Assembly (NCBI RefSeq): GCF_030116705.1
Contig: NZ_JAOTIK010000002.1
Coordinates: forward strand, 806,001-870,000
Reading direction: 5' to 3'
DNA from: Streptomyces sp. ML-6
Lineage (GTDB): Bacteria > Actinomycetota > Actinomycetes > Streptomycetales > Streptomycetaceae
DNA: 64,000 nucleotides
Notes under the pieces: generated by a model
What the model saw: the letters and a program-made list of their open reading frames with translations, nothing else
Told to the model about the DNA's origin: nothing
Databases searched by the model: none
Shown here: piece after piece, positions 42,777 to 51,269 of the stretch
How positions within the stretch are numbered: position 1 is the stretch's first letter
How the letters are laid out: each line of letters opens with the position of its first letter
Program-made: the position numbers and the translations under genes

Positions 42777-43616
42777 ATGACGAACACGCAGAACGGACAG
42801 ACGACCGAGAAGAAGACGACCCTGGTGATCGGCGGCACCGGCAAGACCGGACGCCGGGTCGCGGAGCGGCTCACCGCACGGGGGCTGCCGGTGCGTGTGG
42901 GCTCGCGCAACGGCGAACCGCCCTTCGACTGGGAGAACCCCGGCACCTGGGAGGCGGCACTGGACGGCGTCGGGGCCGTCTACGTCACCTACTACCCCGA
43001 CCTCGCCTTCCCGGGCGCCGCCGAAGCCGTCGGAGCCTTCTCCGCACTCGCCGTGAAGAAGGGCGCGCGCCGCCTGGTGCTGCTCTCCGGACGCGGCGAG
43101 GAGGGCGCGGTCATCAGCGAGGACAAGCTCAAGGAGTCCGGCGCCGACTGGACCGTCGTACGGGCCAACTGGTTCAACCAGAACTTCAACGAGAGCTTCT
43201 TCCTGGAGCCCGTCCTCTCCGGGGAGCTCGCCCTGCCGACCGCCGACGCCGTGGAGCCGTTCGTCGACGCCGACGACATCGCCGACGTCGTCACCGCGGC
43301 CCTCACCGACGACAAGCACATCGGCCGGACCTACGAACTGTCCGGCCCCCGGCTGCTCAGCTTCCACGACGTGGCCGCCGAACTGTCGAAGGCCACCGGC
43401 CGGGAGATCACCTACATCCCGGTCGGGCTCGACGACTACCGGGCGGTCCTGCGGGAGAACGGGCTGCCGGTCGAGTTCGCCGACCTGTTCGGCCTGATCC
43501 TCGACGGACGCAACGCCAGCGTCGTCCACGGGGTGGAGGAGGCCCTCGGCCGCAAGCCGCGGGACTTCTCCGACTTCGCGAAGGACGCCGCCGCGACCGG
43601 CGTCTGGAACGTCTGA
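42777..43616 (+). CDS. NmrA-like NAD(P)-binding oxidoreductase
   Basis: Atypical short-chain dehydrogenase (NmrA/QOR2 group), 279 residues. The dinucleotide motif is VIGGTGKTGRRVAERL near residue 18; VRANWFNQNFNE and FVDADDIADV match family members that act as NADPH-dependent reductases or redox sensors. No classical YxxxK pair is clear. It lies just outside the biosynthetic operon with a terminator after it, so it is probably a general gene. Confidence 0.88.
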   Translation: MTNTQNGQTTEKKTTLVIGGTGKTGRRVAERLTARGLPVRVGSRNGEPPFDWENPGTWEAALDGVGAVYVTYYPDLAFPGAAEAVGAFSALAVKKGARRLVLLSGRGEEGAVISEDKLKESGADWTVVRANWFNQNFNESFFLEPVLSGELALPTADAVEPFVDADDIADVVTAALTDDKHIGRTYELSGPRLLSFHDVAAELSKATGREITYIPVGLDDYRAVLRENGLPVEFADLFGLILDGRNASVVHGVEEALGRKPRDFSDFAKDAAATGVWNV

Positions 43617-43649
43617 GAACCGGTCCGGGAACCCCGGCGCCACGGCCCC

Positions 43650-43680
43650 GGAGTCCGTCGGGGACCACCCGACGGACTCC
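43650..43680 (+). terminator. Intrinsic terminator hairpin
   Basis: A perfect 13-bp stem (GGAGTCCGTCGGG with its complement) and a 5-base loop, 34 bases after the NmrA-like gene; no T-run. Confidence 0.8.
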
Positions 43681-43764
43681 CGGCCGCGGCACCGGACCCC
43701 GAACCGCGCACGGCCTGAACCACGCGCACGGCATGATCCGAACGAGAGGCCCCAGGAGGCGACC

Positions 43765-44427
43765 ATGAGCAGCACCATGTCCAGCGAGCGCCTGGACACC
43801 CTGCCCGGACACTTCCACGGCTTCGCGCTCATGCACGTGGCGATGCGCCGCGACGCGCGACGGCTGACGGCCGCCGCGCCCCGGCTCGCCGCCACCGGAC
43901 CGGACCCGGCCGTCGCCGAGTGGTGGCAACGGCTGCGCGACGTCATCGACTGGCACCACCACAGCGAGGACGAACTGCTCTGGCCCGAACTGCTGCGCCG
44001 GCTGCCCGGCGCCGAGGACGTGGCACGGGCCCTGGACGGGGACCACGCCGAGCTGGACGCGGCGATGGACGGAGTGGGCGCCGCCCTGCGGCCGGGTGCC
44101 GACCCGGCGGCGATGACACCGGCGGCCGCCCGCTTCGACGAGGTCCTGCACGAACACCTCGCGGCCGAGGAGAAGGTCGTCTTCCCGCTCTTCGCCCGCC
44201 TCGACGCCCGGGACTACCTGGCACTGGAGCAACGCCTGGTGCGCACCGCGCCGCGGGGCGTCCTCACGTACCTCCCGCCGTGGATGTTCGACGGCGCGGA
44301 ACCACGGTCCGTGTCCCTGGTCGCGGCGACGATGCCGCCACCGGTACGCCTCCTCGGCCGTACGGTGCTCAGACGCCGCTACGAGCGCGGACTCGCCGCG
44401 ATCGCCACCCCCGGCCGACGGAACTGA
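43765..44427 (+). CDS. Hemerythrin HHE-domain protein
   Basis: Four-helix diiron protein of 220 residues. Ligand candidates are HxxFALMHVAMRR near residue 17-24, DWHHHSEDELLWP (HxxxE) near 64, GDHAELD near 92 and HEHLAAEEKVVFP (HxxxE) near 130. It probably binds O2 or NO or stores iron. AGGAGGCGACC precedes the ATG. The C-terminal 70 residues (WMFDGAEPRSV...) are an extension seen in Streptomyces relatives, without known role. Confidence 0.88.
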   Translation: MSSTMSSERLDTLPGHFHGFALMHVAMRRDARRLTAAAPRLAATGPDPAVAEWWQRLRDVIDWHHHSEDELLWPELLRRLPGAEDVARALDGDHAELDAAMDGVGAALRPGADPAAMTPAAARFDEVLHEHLAAEEKVVFPLFARLDARDYLALEQRLVRTAPRGVLTYLPPWMFDGAEPRSVSLVAATMPPPVRLLGRTVLRRRYERGLAAIATPGRRN

Positions 44428-44508
44428 TCACTCCCCGGCCGACGGAACTGATCGTCACCCCGGCCGATGGAACCGATCGTCACCCCCCCCGGCCGACGGA
44501 ACCGACGG
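44411..44508 (+). repeat. Four imperfect 24-29-bp direct repeats
   Basis: Units beginning CCGGCCGA(C/T)GGAAC(T/C)GA start at 44411, 44435, 44460 and 44489. The first contains the hemerythrin stop codon, the last runs into the next gene's ribosome-binding site. They may be a slippage product. Confidence 0.75.
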
Positions 44509-44521
44509 AAGGAACCCCGCA

Positions 44522-45007
44522 ATGTCCACGGCAGCCCAGCCCGCGCTCACCGCCGCCACCATCGCCATGGGGCTCAGCGCGGGTCTGTACTTCGCCTTCG
44601 ACGTCTCCGTGATGCCGGGACTGGACCGGGGCGACGACCGGACGTACCTCACCGCGATGAACCACATCAACGAGGCGATCGAGAACGGCCTGTTCGGCCT
44701 CGTCTTCATCGGCGCCTTCCTCGCCACGGCCGTCGCCGGCGGACAGCTCCGGCGCATCGGGCGGCGCACCGCGGCCCGGTGGACCTGGGCGGCCCTCGGG
44801 TTCTACACCACCGCGCTCGCCCTGACGGCCACCGTCAACATCCCCCTCAACCGGCGCCTCGCCGCATCGGGCCGCACCGCCGGTGAACTCGCCGAACTGC
44901 GAAGGGCGTTCACCTCCACCTGGGTGCGCTCCAACGCGGCCCGTACACTCGCCTGCACGGCGGCCCTGGTCTGTCTGGGCCGCGCCCTGGCCTCGTCCCG
45001 GCCCTGA
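44522..45007 (+). CDS. DUF1772 (anthrone-oxygenase-like) membrane protein
   Basis: 161 residues with four hydrophobic helices; features typical of DUF1772 proteins (GLYFAFDVSVMPGLDR, FNIPLN-like VNIPLNRRLA, WVRSNAARTLAC). Some members oxidise anthrones in aromatic polyketide pathways, but most have no known role. GAAGGA is 8 bases before the ATG. Terminator follows. Confidence 0.85.
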   Translation: MSTAAQPALTAATIAMGLSAGLYFAFDVSVMPGLDRGDDRTYLTAMNHINEAIENGLFGLVFIGAFLATAVAGGQLRRIGRRTAARWTWAALGFYTTALALTATVNIPLNRRLAASGRTAGELAELRRAFTSTWVRSNAARTLACTAALVCLGRALASSRP

Positions 45008-45033
45008 TCCCGGCCCCGACAGGCCCCCGAACC

Positions 45034-45074
45034 GCGCCCGCCCTCCGGCCATCCCCCGTCCGGAGGGCGGGCGC
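45034..45074 (+). terminator. Intrinsic terminator hairpin
   Basis: A perfect 15-bp stem (GCGCCCGCCCTCCGG with its complement) with an 11-base loop, between the DUF1772 and AraC genes; no T-run. Confidence 0.82.
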
Positions 45075-45102
45075 CATCCTCCCGGAACGGACGGACCACC
45101 CC

Positions 45103-46095
45103 ATGGACGTGCTCACCGGCCTCCTGGAGGGGCCCAAGGCGCGCGGCGCCTTTCTGCTCAAGTCCGTCTTCAACCCGCCCTGGTCGCTGCGTGTCGAGGA
45201 CCGTGCCCCGATCTCCCTGGTCACCATGGTCCACGGCGATGCCCGGGTGATCCCCGACCGCGGAGTCCCGGCCCGCATCGGCCCCGGTGACGTCGCGGTG
45301 CTGCGCGGCCCCGACCCGTACACCATCGCCGACGCCCCGGACACCCCCGTCCAGGTCACCGTCGGCCCCGAACAGCGCTGCAGCACCACCGAGGGCGAGG
45401 ACGTCACCGACACCATGGCCCTGGGGGTCCGCACCTGGGGCGACCCGATCGGCCAGGGCTCGGCGGTCATGCTCAGCGGCACGTACCAGGCGCCCAGCGA
45501 GATCGGCCGCCGCCTGCTCAACGCCCTGCCCGCCCTCCTGGTCCGCCCCGCCGCCCTCGACGACACCCCGCTCGTGCCCCTGCTGGCCGAGGAGATCGGG
45601 CGCGACGCGCCGGGCCAGGAACTGGTCCTGGACCGTCTGCTCGACCTGCTCTTCGTCAACGTGCTGCGCACCTGGCTCGCCGAACCGGACGCCGGGGCGC
45701 CCGCCTGGTACCGGGCCCAGTCCGACCCGGTCGTGGGCCCCGCCCTGCGGCTCCTGCACGAGAACCCGGCCCGCGCCTGGACGGTGGAGTCGCTGGCCCG
45801 CAAGGTCGGCGTCTCCCGGGCGGGCCTCGCCCGCCGCTTCACCGAGGTGGTGGGGGAGCCGCCGATGACGTACCTGGCCGGCTGGCGGCTCGCCCTGGCC
45901 GCCGACCTGCTGCGCGAACCCGACGCCACCGTGGCCACGGTGGCCCGTCAGGTCGGCTACAGCAGCGCGTTCGCGCTGAGCTCGGCCTTCAAACGGGTAC
46001 GGGGGATGAGCCCGCAGGAGTACCGCACGAACGGCGCCTCGCGGGAGGTGCAGCCCTCGGCGGCCCCGTCGCAGACGGTCGTGCTGGGCGACTGA
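45103..46095 (+). CDS. AraC-family regulator with cupin-type sensor domain
   Basis: 330 residues. N-terminal cupin_6-like domain (LRVEDRAPISLVTMVHGDARV, GDVAVLRGPDPYTIAD) is followed by two HTH motifs (WTVESLARKVGVSRAGLARRF and VATVARQVGYSSAFALSSAFKR) from about residue 215. Regulators of this type often control a nearby oxidoreductase gene; candidates here are the NmrA-like, hemerythrin and DUF1772 genes upstream. Its own mRNA is separated from these by terminators. Confidence 0.9.
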   Translation: MDVLTGLLEGPKARGAFLLKSVFNPPWSLRVEDRAPISLVTMVHGDARVIPDRGVPARIGPGDVAVLRGPDPYTIADAPDTPVQVTVGPEQRCSTTEGEDVTDTMALGVRTWGDPIGQGSAVMLSGTYQAPSEIGRRLLNALPALLVRPAALDDTPLVPLLAEEIGRDAPGQELVLDRLLDLLFVNVLRTWLAEPDAGAPAWYRAQSDPVVGPALRLLHENPARAWTVESLARKVGVSRAGLARRFTEVVGEPPMTYLAGWRLALAADLLREPDATVATVARQVGYSSAFALSSAFKRVRGMSPQEYRTNGASREVQPSAAPSQTVVLGD

Positions 46096-46127
46096 CGCCC
46101 CGCGGCCGGTCATGCCGGCGACCGACG

Positions 46128-46715
46128 TCACATGGGCGACACCGTCACCGTCCGCCGCTCGGCCCGGAAGCGGCGGACGGCCAGCACGACGCCCAGTACG
46201 GCGCCCGTCCAGACGACGGCCTCGGCCAGCACGATCGACGGGGTCAGGGTGAGGTGCGGCCGGGGTGGCATCACGACCATCTGCACGGCGGCGCCCACCG
46301 GGACCGTCAGCGCCGCGAACAGGCCGACCCGTCCGGGCCGCCGGACGGCCGCTCCCACCGCGCCGAGGGCCGGCCCGAACAGCAGCGCCGCCACCGCCCA
46401 ATAGGCCATGGCGGACTCGGCGTCCGCGACATAGGCGTCCGTCAGGTAGTACGCCACCGTGGCGGCGATCAGCGACAGCGTCCCGGCCAGCGCGCCCCGG
46501 ACCAGGGTCCCGGCCAGCCAGCCCGCCGCCACCGCCAGCGCGGCCCAGGCCCAGCCCGAGTCCAGCAGCAGACTGAGCACCTTGGCGGTCCTGCCCCCGG
46601 GCGTGCCCTTGAGCGGCGCCCCGATCTCCGTGTACGGCGACGAGAGCGCGTTGGCGAGCGAGGTGACGGTCCCGAAACCCGCCCCGGCGACGAGACTCCC
46701 CAGAGTGATCTTCAT
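46128..46715 (-). CDS. Integral membrane protein of unknown function
   Basis: 195 residues with five or six hydrophobic segments and a conserved-looking loop (VAYYLTDAYVADAESAMAYW). Similar membrane proteins (DUF6518-like) occur widely in Streptomyces; no function known. Convergent with the AraC gene, 32 bases apart. Confidence 0.7.
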   Translation of the reverse strand: MKITLGSLVAGAGFGTVTSLANALSSPYTEIGAPLKGTPGGRTAKVLSLLLDSGWAWAALAVAAGWLAGTLVRGALAGTLSLIAATVAYYLTDAYVADAESAMAYWAVAALLFGPALGAVGAAVRRPGRVGLFAALTVPVGAAVQMVVMPPRPHLTLTPSIVLAEAVVWTGAVLGVVLAVRRFRAERRTVTVSPM

Positions 46716-46800
46716 ACCGGGAGGGTAGTCGGTGCGCTGCGGCGCACCCCGGGGCGTGTGCGGCGGGGCCGACGGCTCCCGAACGGGGCACGGACACGTG

Positions 46801-46841
46801 CGGGCGCCGGGTCGTGGGATGTCGTCACGACCCGGCGCCCG
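46801..46841 (-). terminator. Terminator hairpin of the minus-strand oxidase/hydrolase operon
   Basis: A perfect 16-bp stem (CGGGCGCCGGGTCGTG with its complement) and a 9-base loop, 15 bases past the hydrolase stop. Confidence 0.85.
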
Positions 46842-46856
46842 CGGTGCGGGGTCCGT

Positions 46857-47681
46857 TCACACCAGCTCCCGCACCGCCCGCACGACCGCGTCCGGAGCCT
46901 CCAGGGGCAGCATGTGCCCCACGGAACCCAGCTCCTCGAACCGGGCCTTCGGCAGGGCGTCCGCCACCGCGCGGCCCAGCTCCGGGGCGATCACCCGGTC
47001 GCCCTCGCCCGCCAGCACGACCGTCGGCACCCGGACGTTCCCGAGCGCCTCGCGCAGGTCCATGCCGCGCGAGGAGCGGAACGCGTCCGCCCGTACCCGG
47101 GGCGAAGTGGCCGCGAACATCTGCCGGTTGACCTCCATGGCCCGCGGGTCGGCCCGCTTGCCCATGGTCTGCCCCAGCAGCCTGCGGCCCAGCGCCGGCC
47201 GGGACAGCGCCCGGGAGAACAGCGCGCTGCCCATCATCCGCACCTCGCCGTCCGGGGTGTCCTGGCCGTGCGCCGCCGTGCCCAGCAGCACCAGGCCCTT
47301 CAGCGCGCGCGCCCCCGAGGAGACGTACGACAGGGCCGCGAAGCCGCCGCCGGAGTGGCCCACGACCACCGCGTCGGGGGCGTCCACCCGGTCGATGACG
47401 GTGCCCAGGTCCTCGCCGAGGCGGGCGATGCCGAACGGCTCGCGGCCCGGCACCGAGGCACCGTGCCCGCGCTGGTCGTACAGCACGACCCGGTGCCCCT
47501 CCCGGATCAGCCGGTCCGCCACCGTGCCCCACACCCGCCGGGACGCCGCCCAGCCGTGGGACAGGACCACGGTGGTGCCCGACGGGGTGCCGAGGGGGGC
47601 CAGGACGGTGAGCGCGAGCAGGCCCCCGTCACTCGGGTACGCAACCGTCTCCGCGACCGGCGCGGTCGCGACCGCGGTCAT
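46857..47681 (-). CDS. Alpha/beta-hydrolase
   Basis: 274 residues with the nucleophile elbow GHSGGG (Ser about 108), oxyanion-hole segment SHGWAAS, acid in LAGEGDRVIAPE and the catalytic His in GSVGHMLPLEAP, so a complete triad. It probably hydrolyses an ester or lactone. As last gene of an operon that encodes a Baeyer-Villiger-type monooxygenase it could open the ester or lactone made by that enzyme. ATG overlaps the SRPBCC stop (ATGA). Confidence 0.9.
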   Translation of the reverse strand: MTAVATAPVAETVAYPSDGGLLALTVLAPLGTPSGTTVVLSHGWAASRRVWGTVADRLIREGHRVVLYDQRGHGASVPGREPFGIARLGEDLGTVIDRVDAPDAVVVGHSGGGFAALSYVSSGARALKGLVLLGTAAHGQDTPDGEVRMMGSALFSRALSRPALGRRLLGQTMGKRADPRAMEVNRQMFAATSPRVRADAFRSSRGMDLREALGNVRVPTVVLAGEGDRVIAPELGRAVADALPKARFEELGSVGHMLPLEAPDAVVRAVRELV

Positions 47682-48172
47682 GCCCGCTCCTTCGCCAGGG
47701 CCCGTTCCTTCGCCAGGACCCGGTTCAGCGACACGAACGCGGCGCTCGTCGCCCGCGAATGCTCCGCGCCGATGTCGGCGACCTTGGCGAGCAGCCGCAG
47801 CCAGCCGTGCGGGCGGCCCCGGAAGTGCATCCCGATCCGGGTCCGGGCGCCGTCGTCCACCGGGTCGAGCACGAAGTCGCTCACCCCCCGGAACGCCCCG
47901 TCGACGTACTCGACCGACAGCCGCCGCCCCGGATCCACCGCGGTCGTGCGCGCGGTGAACCGCAGCTTGGGGCCGCCCTTGTCGACGCCCTTGGTGTGCA
48001 CCGTGACCGCGACCTCGCCGCCCACCACGTCCGGCGCGCCGGACGAGACCGCGAAGGTGTTGGCCGGCACCCACCAGCGCCCCCCGCCGCGGAACTCGGC
48101 GAGCAGCGCGTCCCAGACGGCCTCCCGGGGCGCGTCGACGACCGCCTCGTCGATCAGGTCGTAACTGGTCAT
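47678..48172 (-). CDS. SRPBCC (START-like) domain protein
   Basis: 164 residues with the pattern of polyketide cyclase/START-like hydrophobic-ligand proteins: YDLIDEAVVDAPREAVWDALL at the start, RLSVEYVDGAFRG and RTRIGMHFRGRPHGW. It may bind or cyclise the lipid-like product of the locus. It is coupled on both sides (TGATG with the oxidase, ATGA with the hydrolase). Confidence 0.82.
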   Translation of the reverse strand: MTSYDLIDEAVVDAPREAVWDALLAEFRGGGRWWVPANTFAVSSGAPDVVGGEVAVTVHTKGVDKGGPKLRFTARTTAVDPGRRLSVEYVDGAFRGVSDFVLDPVDDGARTRIGMHFRGRPHGWLRLLAKVADIGAEHSRATSAAFVSLNRVLAKERALAKERA

Positions 48173-49671
48173 CAGCCCGCCTCTCCGCCGAAGAATCCCT
48201 GACCCGGGGTGAGGACGTTCGACGGGTCGTAGCGCCGCTTCGCCCGGCAGAAACCGTCCCAGCGAGCCCCGAAGTGCGCCTTCCAGTCGGCCCTCGTCAT
48301 CCCCGGCACCGCACCGACCAGGTACCGCTTGCCACCCATCGCCACGGCCTTGTCGTACAGCCGGCGGTTCTGGTCCAGCATCGCCCGGATGCCGGTCTCG
48401 CCGGGGTCGGGGAACCGCAGCAGGTCGAAGAGGTAGCCGACCGGCTCGGCCGGCTGCACCGCGAGCGGCCGGGTCACCTTGCGCGTGTAGTACGGGTAGA
48501 AGAGCAGGAACCCGCCGCCGAGGTCGGCCGCGGTCAGCTCCCTCTCGACGATCTCCATGAACGTCCTGGTCTTCGAGGCCGGCAGGAACAGGCTCAGCCA
48601 GGGCTTGGGCTGGTACCAGTGGCCGCTCTCCTTGAGGTACGCCTCGTAGCCGTCGAGCCGGAACATGTAGTCCCGGTAGCCGATGTCCTCGATCACCGCC
48701 TCGGCGCGGCTGTCGCGCAGCCCCGACAGCAGCCTCGCCCGGTCCGGGACGGCGCCGCCCGAGTAGTTGGCGGCGACCTCCATCTTGTAGCGCCAGCCCG
48801 AGTCGTCGGGCCTGCGCAGGGTCTCGCCGGCCTGGATGTGGAAGCGGTTCTCCGCCATCACCTTCTCGCTGTCCGCGAGATAGGTCGCCAGGTCGTCGTA
48901 GAAGAGGCTGAAGACCACCGACCGTTCGGGGGCCGGTACCAGCCGCACCTTGGCGCGCAGGATGATCGCGGTCTGGCCGCCGCCCGACAGCACCGAGTCG
49001 AACAGGTCGGCGCAGGACGACGGGGACACGGTGAGCAGGTCGCCGTTGCCGGTCACGACGTCCAGCGACTGGACCGTGTCGCACAGCAGGCCGTACTTCT
49101 GCACGGTGCCGCCGATGCCGCCGATGGACAGCGTCCCGCCGATCGACAGGTGCATGTAGTCGGGCAGCGCGGGCGGGGTCAGGCCCGACCTCAGCGCGGC
49201 GTCCGTCAGCTGGCCCCAGGTGACGCCCGCCTCCACCACCGCACTGGTCGAGTCGATCCTGATGATCCTCGACCTGGCGCGGGCGTCGATGGAGATGCCG
49301 CCGGCGGGGACGGACGCCTGGCCGTAGACCGAGTGCGACTCCTGGTCGGTCCCGGTGCCGCCCTGCCCGTTCACGGCGATCTTCAGACCGTTCGTCCGGG
49401 CGTAGCAGACCATCCTGGCGATGTCCCGGTCGGAGCCGGGGCGCAGCACCGCCCAGGGGGCCGAGCCCTTCAGCCGTCCGAAGTCCTGGCGGAAGCGGTC
49501 CAGGTCCGCGGCCGAGGTGGTCAGCGTGCCGTCAAGGGTGGGCACCGGCGCCACGGAAGCGCCGCCGGACACCTCGGCCGCGGTGGCCCACGACTGGCTC
49601 GCGGCACTCCATCCGACGACCGCGGCCGTGATGCCGCCCAGCACCTTGCGCCGCGAGAGCGTGGTGTTCAT
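48172..49671 (-). CDS. Tat-signal FAD-linked oxidase (PCMH/VAO type)
   Basis: 499 residues. The N-terminus carries a Tat-like signal (LSRRKVLGGITAAVVG) so it may be exported folded. The PCMH-type FAD domain shows AVLRPGSDRDIARMV, NGQGGTGTDQESHS, LSIGGTLSIGGIGG and DVVTGNGDLLTVS, near cytokinin-dehydrogenase-like oxidases; the C-terminus YDPSNVLTPGQGFF is the family's usual end. No His-Cys pair for double covalent FAD is evident. Together with a CFA-type methyltransferase it recalls the BfaA/BfaB pair of 10-methyl fatty-acid synthesis, but an export signal would not fit that cytoplasmic role. Confidence 0.88.
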   Translation of the reverse strand: MNTTLSRRKVLGGITAAVVGWSAASQSWATAAEVSGGASVAPVPTLDGTLTTSAADLDRFRQDFGRLKGSAPWAVLRPGSDRDIARMVCYARTNGLKIAVNGQGGTGTDQESHSVYGQASVPAGGISIDARARSRIIRIDSTSAVVEAGVTWGQLTDAALRSGLTPPALPDYMHLSIGGTLSIGGIGGTVQKYGLLCDTVQSLDVVTGNGDLLTVSPSSCADLFDSVLSGGGQTAIILRAKVRLVPAPERSVVFSLFYDDLATYLADSEKVMAENRFHIQAGETLRRPDDSGWRYKMEVAANYSGGAVPDRARLLSGLRDSRAEAVIEDIGYRDYMFRLDGYEAYLKESGHWYQPKPWLSLFLPASKTRTFMEIVERELTAADLGGGFLLFYPYYTRKVTRPLAVQPAEPVGYLFDLLRFPDPGETGIRAMLDQNRRLYDKAVAMGGKRYLVGAVPGMTRADWKAHFGARWDGFCRAKRRYDPSNVLTPGQGFFGGEAG

Positions 49672-49690
49672 CTGCGTTCCTCTCCTTCGG

Positions 49691-51259
49691 CTATGCGTGG
49701 TCAAGAGTGGGTCTGCCGGCCCCGACCGAGGTGGCCAGCCGGTACTCGGACAGGTCGAAGCGGCGGGTGCGGCGGCGGAACCGCCAGGTGTAGGTGGGCC
49801 AGATCGACGGGTTGCGCCCGTGCTCGTCGAGGTACCAGCTCCGGCAGTTCCCGGCGTTCCACACGGTCCCGTCGAGGCGCCCCTGCACCTCGTCGTTCCA
49901 GGCCCGCTGGGCCTCCTCGCGGACCTCGACACTGGCCAGACCGCGCCGCTCCATGTGCCGCAGGGCGTCCAGTACGTAACCGATCTGCGCCTCGATCATC
50001 ACGACCTGGGACGAGTGCCCGAGGGTGGTGTTGGGGCCGAGGAGCAGGAACAGGTTGGGGAATCCGGCGACCGTCGTGCCGCGGTGCGCCGCCATGCCGT
50101 GCTCGCGCCACACGTCGCGCAGCAGTCGGCCGTCGCGGCCCGTGATGCGTCCGGCGACCGGCCGGTCGGTGGCCTTGAACCCGGTGCCGAGGATGATCGT
50201 GTCGACGACGCGTTCGGTGCCGTCGGCCGTGACGACCGACTTGGCGCGCACCTCGGTGATGGCGTCGGTGACCAGGTCGACGTTGGGCTGCTGGATCGCC
50301 GGGTACCAGGTGTTGGAGAACAGCAGCCGCTTGCACGCCATGACGTAGTCGGGCGTGAGCCGGGCGCGCAGCGCCTCGTCCGGCACGGACTTGACCAGGT
50401 GGTCGCTTGCCATCTTCTGCATCTTCCCGGCGACCTTGGGCCGCTTCATGACGAAGGCCAGGATCTCGCGGCCCCACATGTTGAAGTTGCGTCGGAAGTT
50501 CTGGTATCCGGGCACCTTGTGCAGCAGCTTCGACTGCAGCGCGCTGGTCGGCTTGTCGTTCTTCGGGCCGATCCACGCCGGGGTGCGCTGGTACAGGTCG
50601 AGCCGTCCCACCTCGGGCTGGATCTTCGGCACGAACTGGATGGCGGAGGCGCCCGTGCCGATGACGGCGACGTCGCGGCCCTTCAGGTCGTGGCCGTGGT
50701 CCCAGCGCGAGGAGTGGAACACCGTGCCCTCGAAGTTTTCGAGCCCGGGGATGTCCGGGTACGCCGGCTCGGAGAGGTAGCCGGTGCCCGAGACCAGCAC
50801 CTGGGCGGTGTAGTCGCCCTGCGAGGTCTCGATGTACCAGCGCCGGGTCGGTTCGTCCCAACGGGCGGAGAGCAGCTCGTGGTTGAACCGGATGTGGGGG
50901 CGGACCCCGAACCGGTCGGCCACGTCCCGCAGGTAGGCGAGCAGTTCCTCCTGCTTGCCGAAGGTGGACTTCCAGCCCGGGTTCTGCGCGAACGAGAAGG
51001 AGTACAGATGGGACATCACGTCGCAGGCGGCGCCCGGGTAGGTGTTGTCCCGCCAGGTCCCGCCCACCTCGTCGGCCCGTTCGAAGACCAGGAAGTCGTC
51101 GGTCCCGCCGCGCAGCAGGCGGATCGCCATGCCCAGTCCGGAGAAGCCGCTGCCGATCACGGCGACCCGCAGGTGCCGGGTGGGTCCGCCGCCGCCCGGC
51201 CGGGGTGCGGCGGGCGCGGCGACGCCGTCGTCGCGCGCGGGTTCGAGAATGCTCGTCAC
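49691..51259 (-). CDS. Flavin monooxygenase, Baeyer-Villiger type
   Basis: 522 residues. First Rossmann motif VIGSGFSGLGMAIRL (about 33), second VIGTGASAIQFVP (about 205), and between them the fingerprint FEGTVFHSSRWDHG, which matches FxGxxxHxxxW(P/D) of Baeyer-Villiger monooxygenases. It uses NADPH and O2 to turn a ketone into an ester or lactone. It belongs to an operon with a CFA-type methyltransferase upstream (10-bp gap) and an FAD oxidase downstream. Confidence 0.93.
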   Translation of the reverse strand: MTSILEPARDDGVAAPAAPRPGGGGPTRHLRVAVIGSGFSGLGMAIRLLRGGTDDFLVFERADEVGGTWRDNTYPGAACDVMSHLYSFSFAQNPGWKSTFGKQEELLAYLRDVADRFGVRPHIRFNHELLSARWDEPTRRWYIETSQGDYTAQVLVSGTGYLSEPAYPDIPGLENFEGTVFHSSRWDHGHDLKGRDVAVIGTGASAIQFVPKIQPEVGRLDLYQRTPAWIGPKNDKPTSALQSKLLHKVPGYQNFRRNFNMWGREILAFVMKRPKVAGKMQKMASDHLVKSVPDEALRARLTPDYVMACKRLLFSNTWYPAIQQPNVDLVTDAITEVRAKSVVTADGTERVVDTIILGTGFKATDRPVAGRITGRDGRLLRDVWREHGMAAHRGTTVAGFPNLFLLLGPNTTLGHSSQVVMIEAQIGYVLDALRHMERRGLASVEVREEAQRAWNDEVQGRLDGTVWNAGNCRSWYLDEHGRNPSIWPTYTWRFRRRTRRFDLSEYRLATSVGAGRPTLDHA

Positions 51260-51269
51260 GTCGGCCTCC

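Noticed and set aside
46857..47681. Type II thioesterase for the PKS/NRPS cluster
   Set aside because: The hydrolase has a complete triad but is coupled to the monooxygenase operon and lies beyond the cluster edge.
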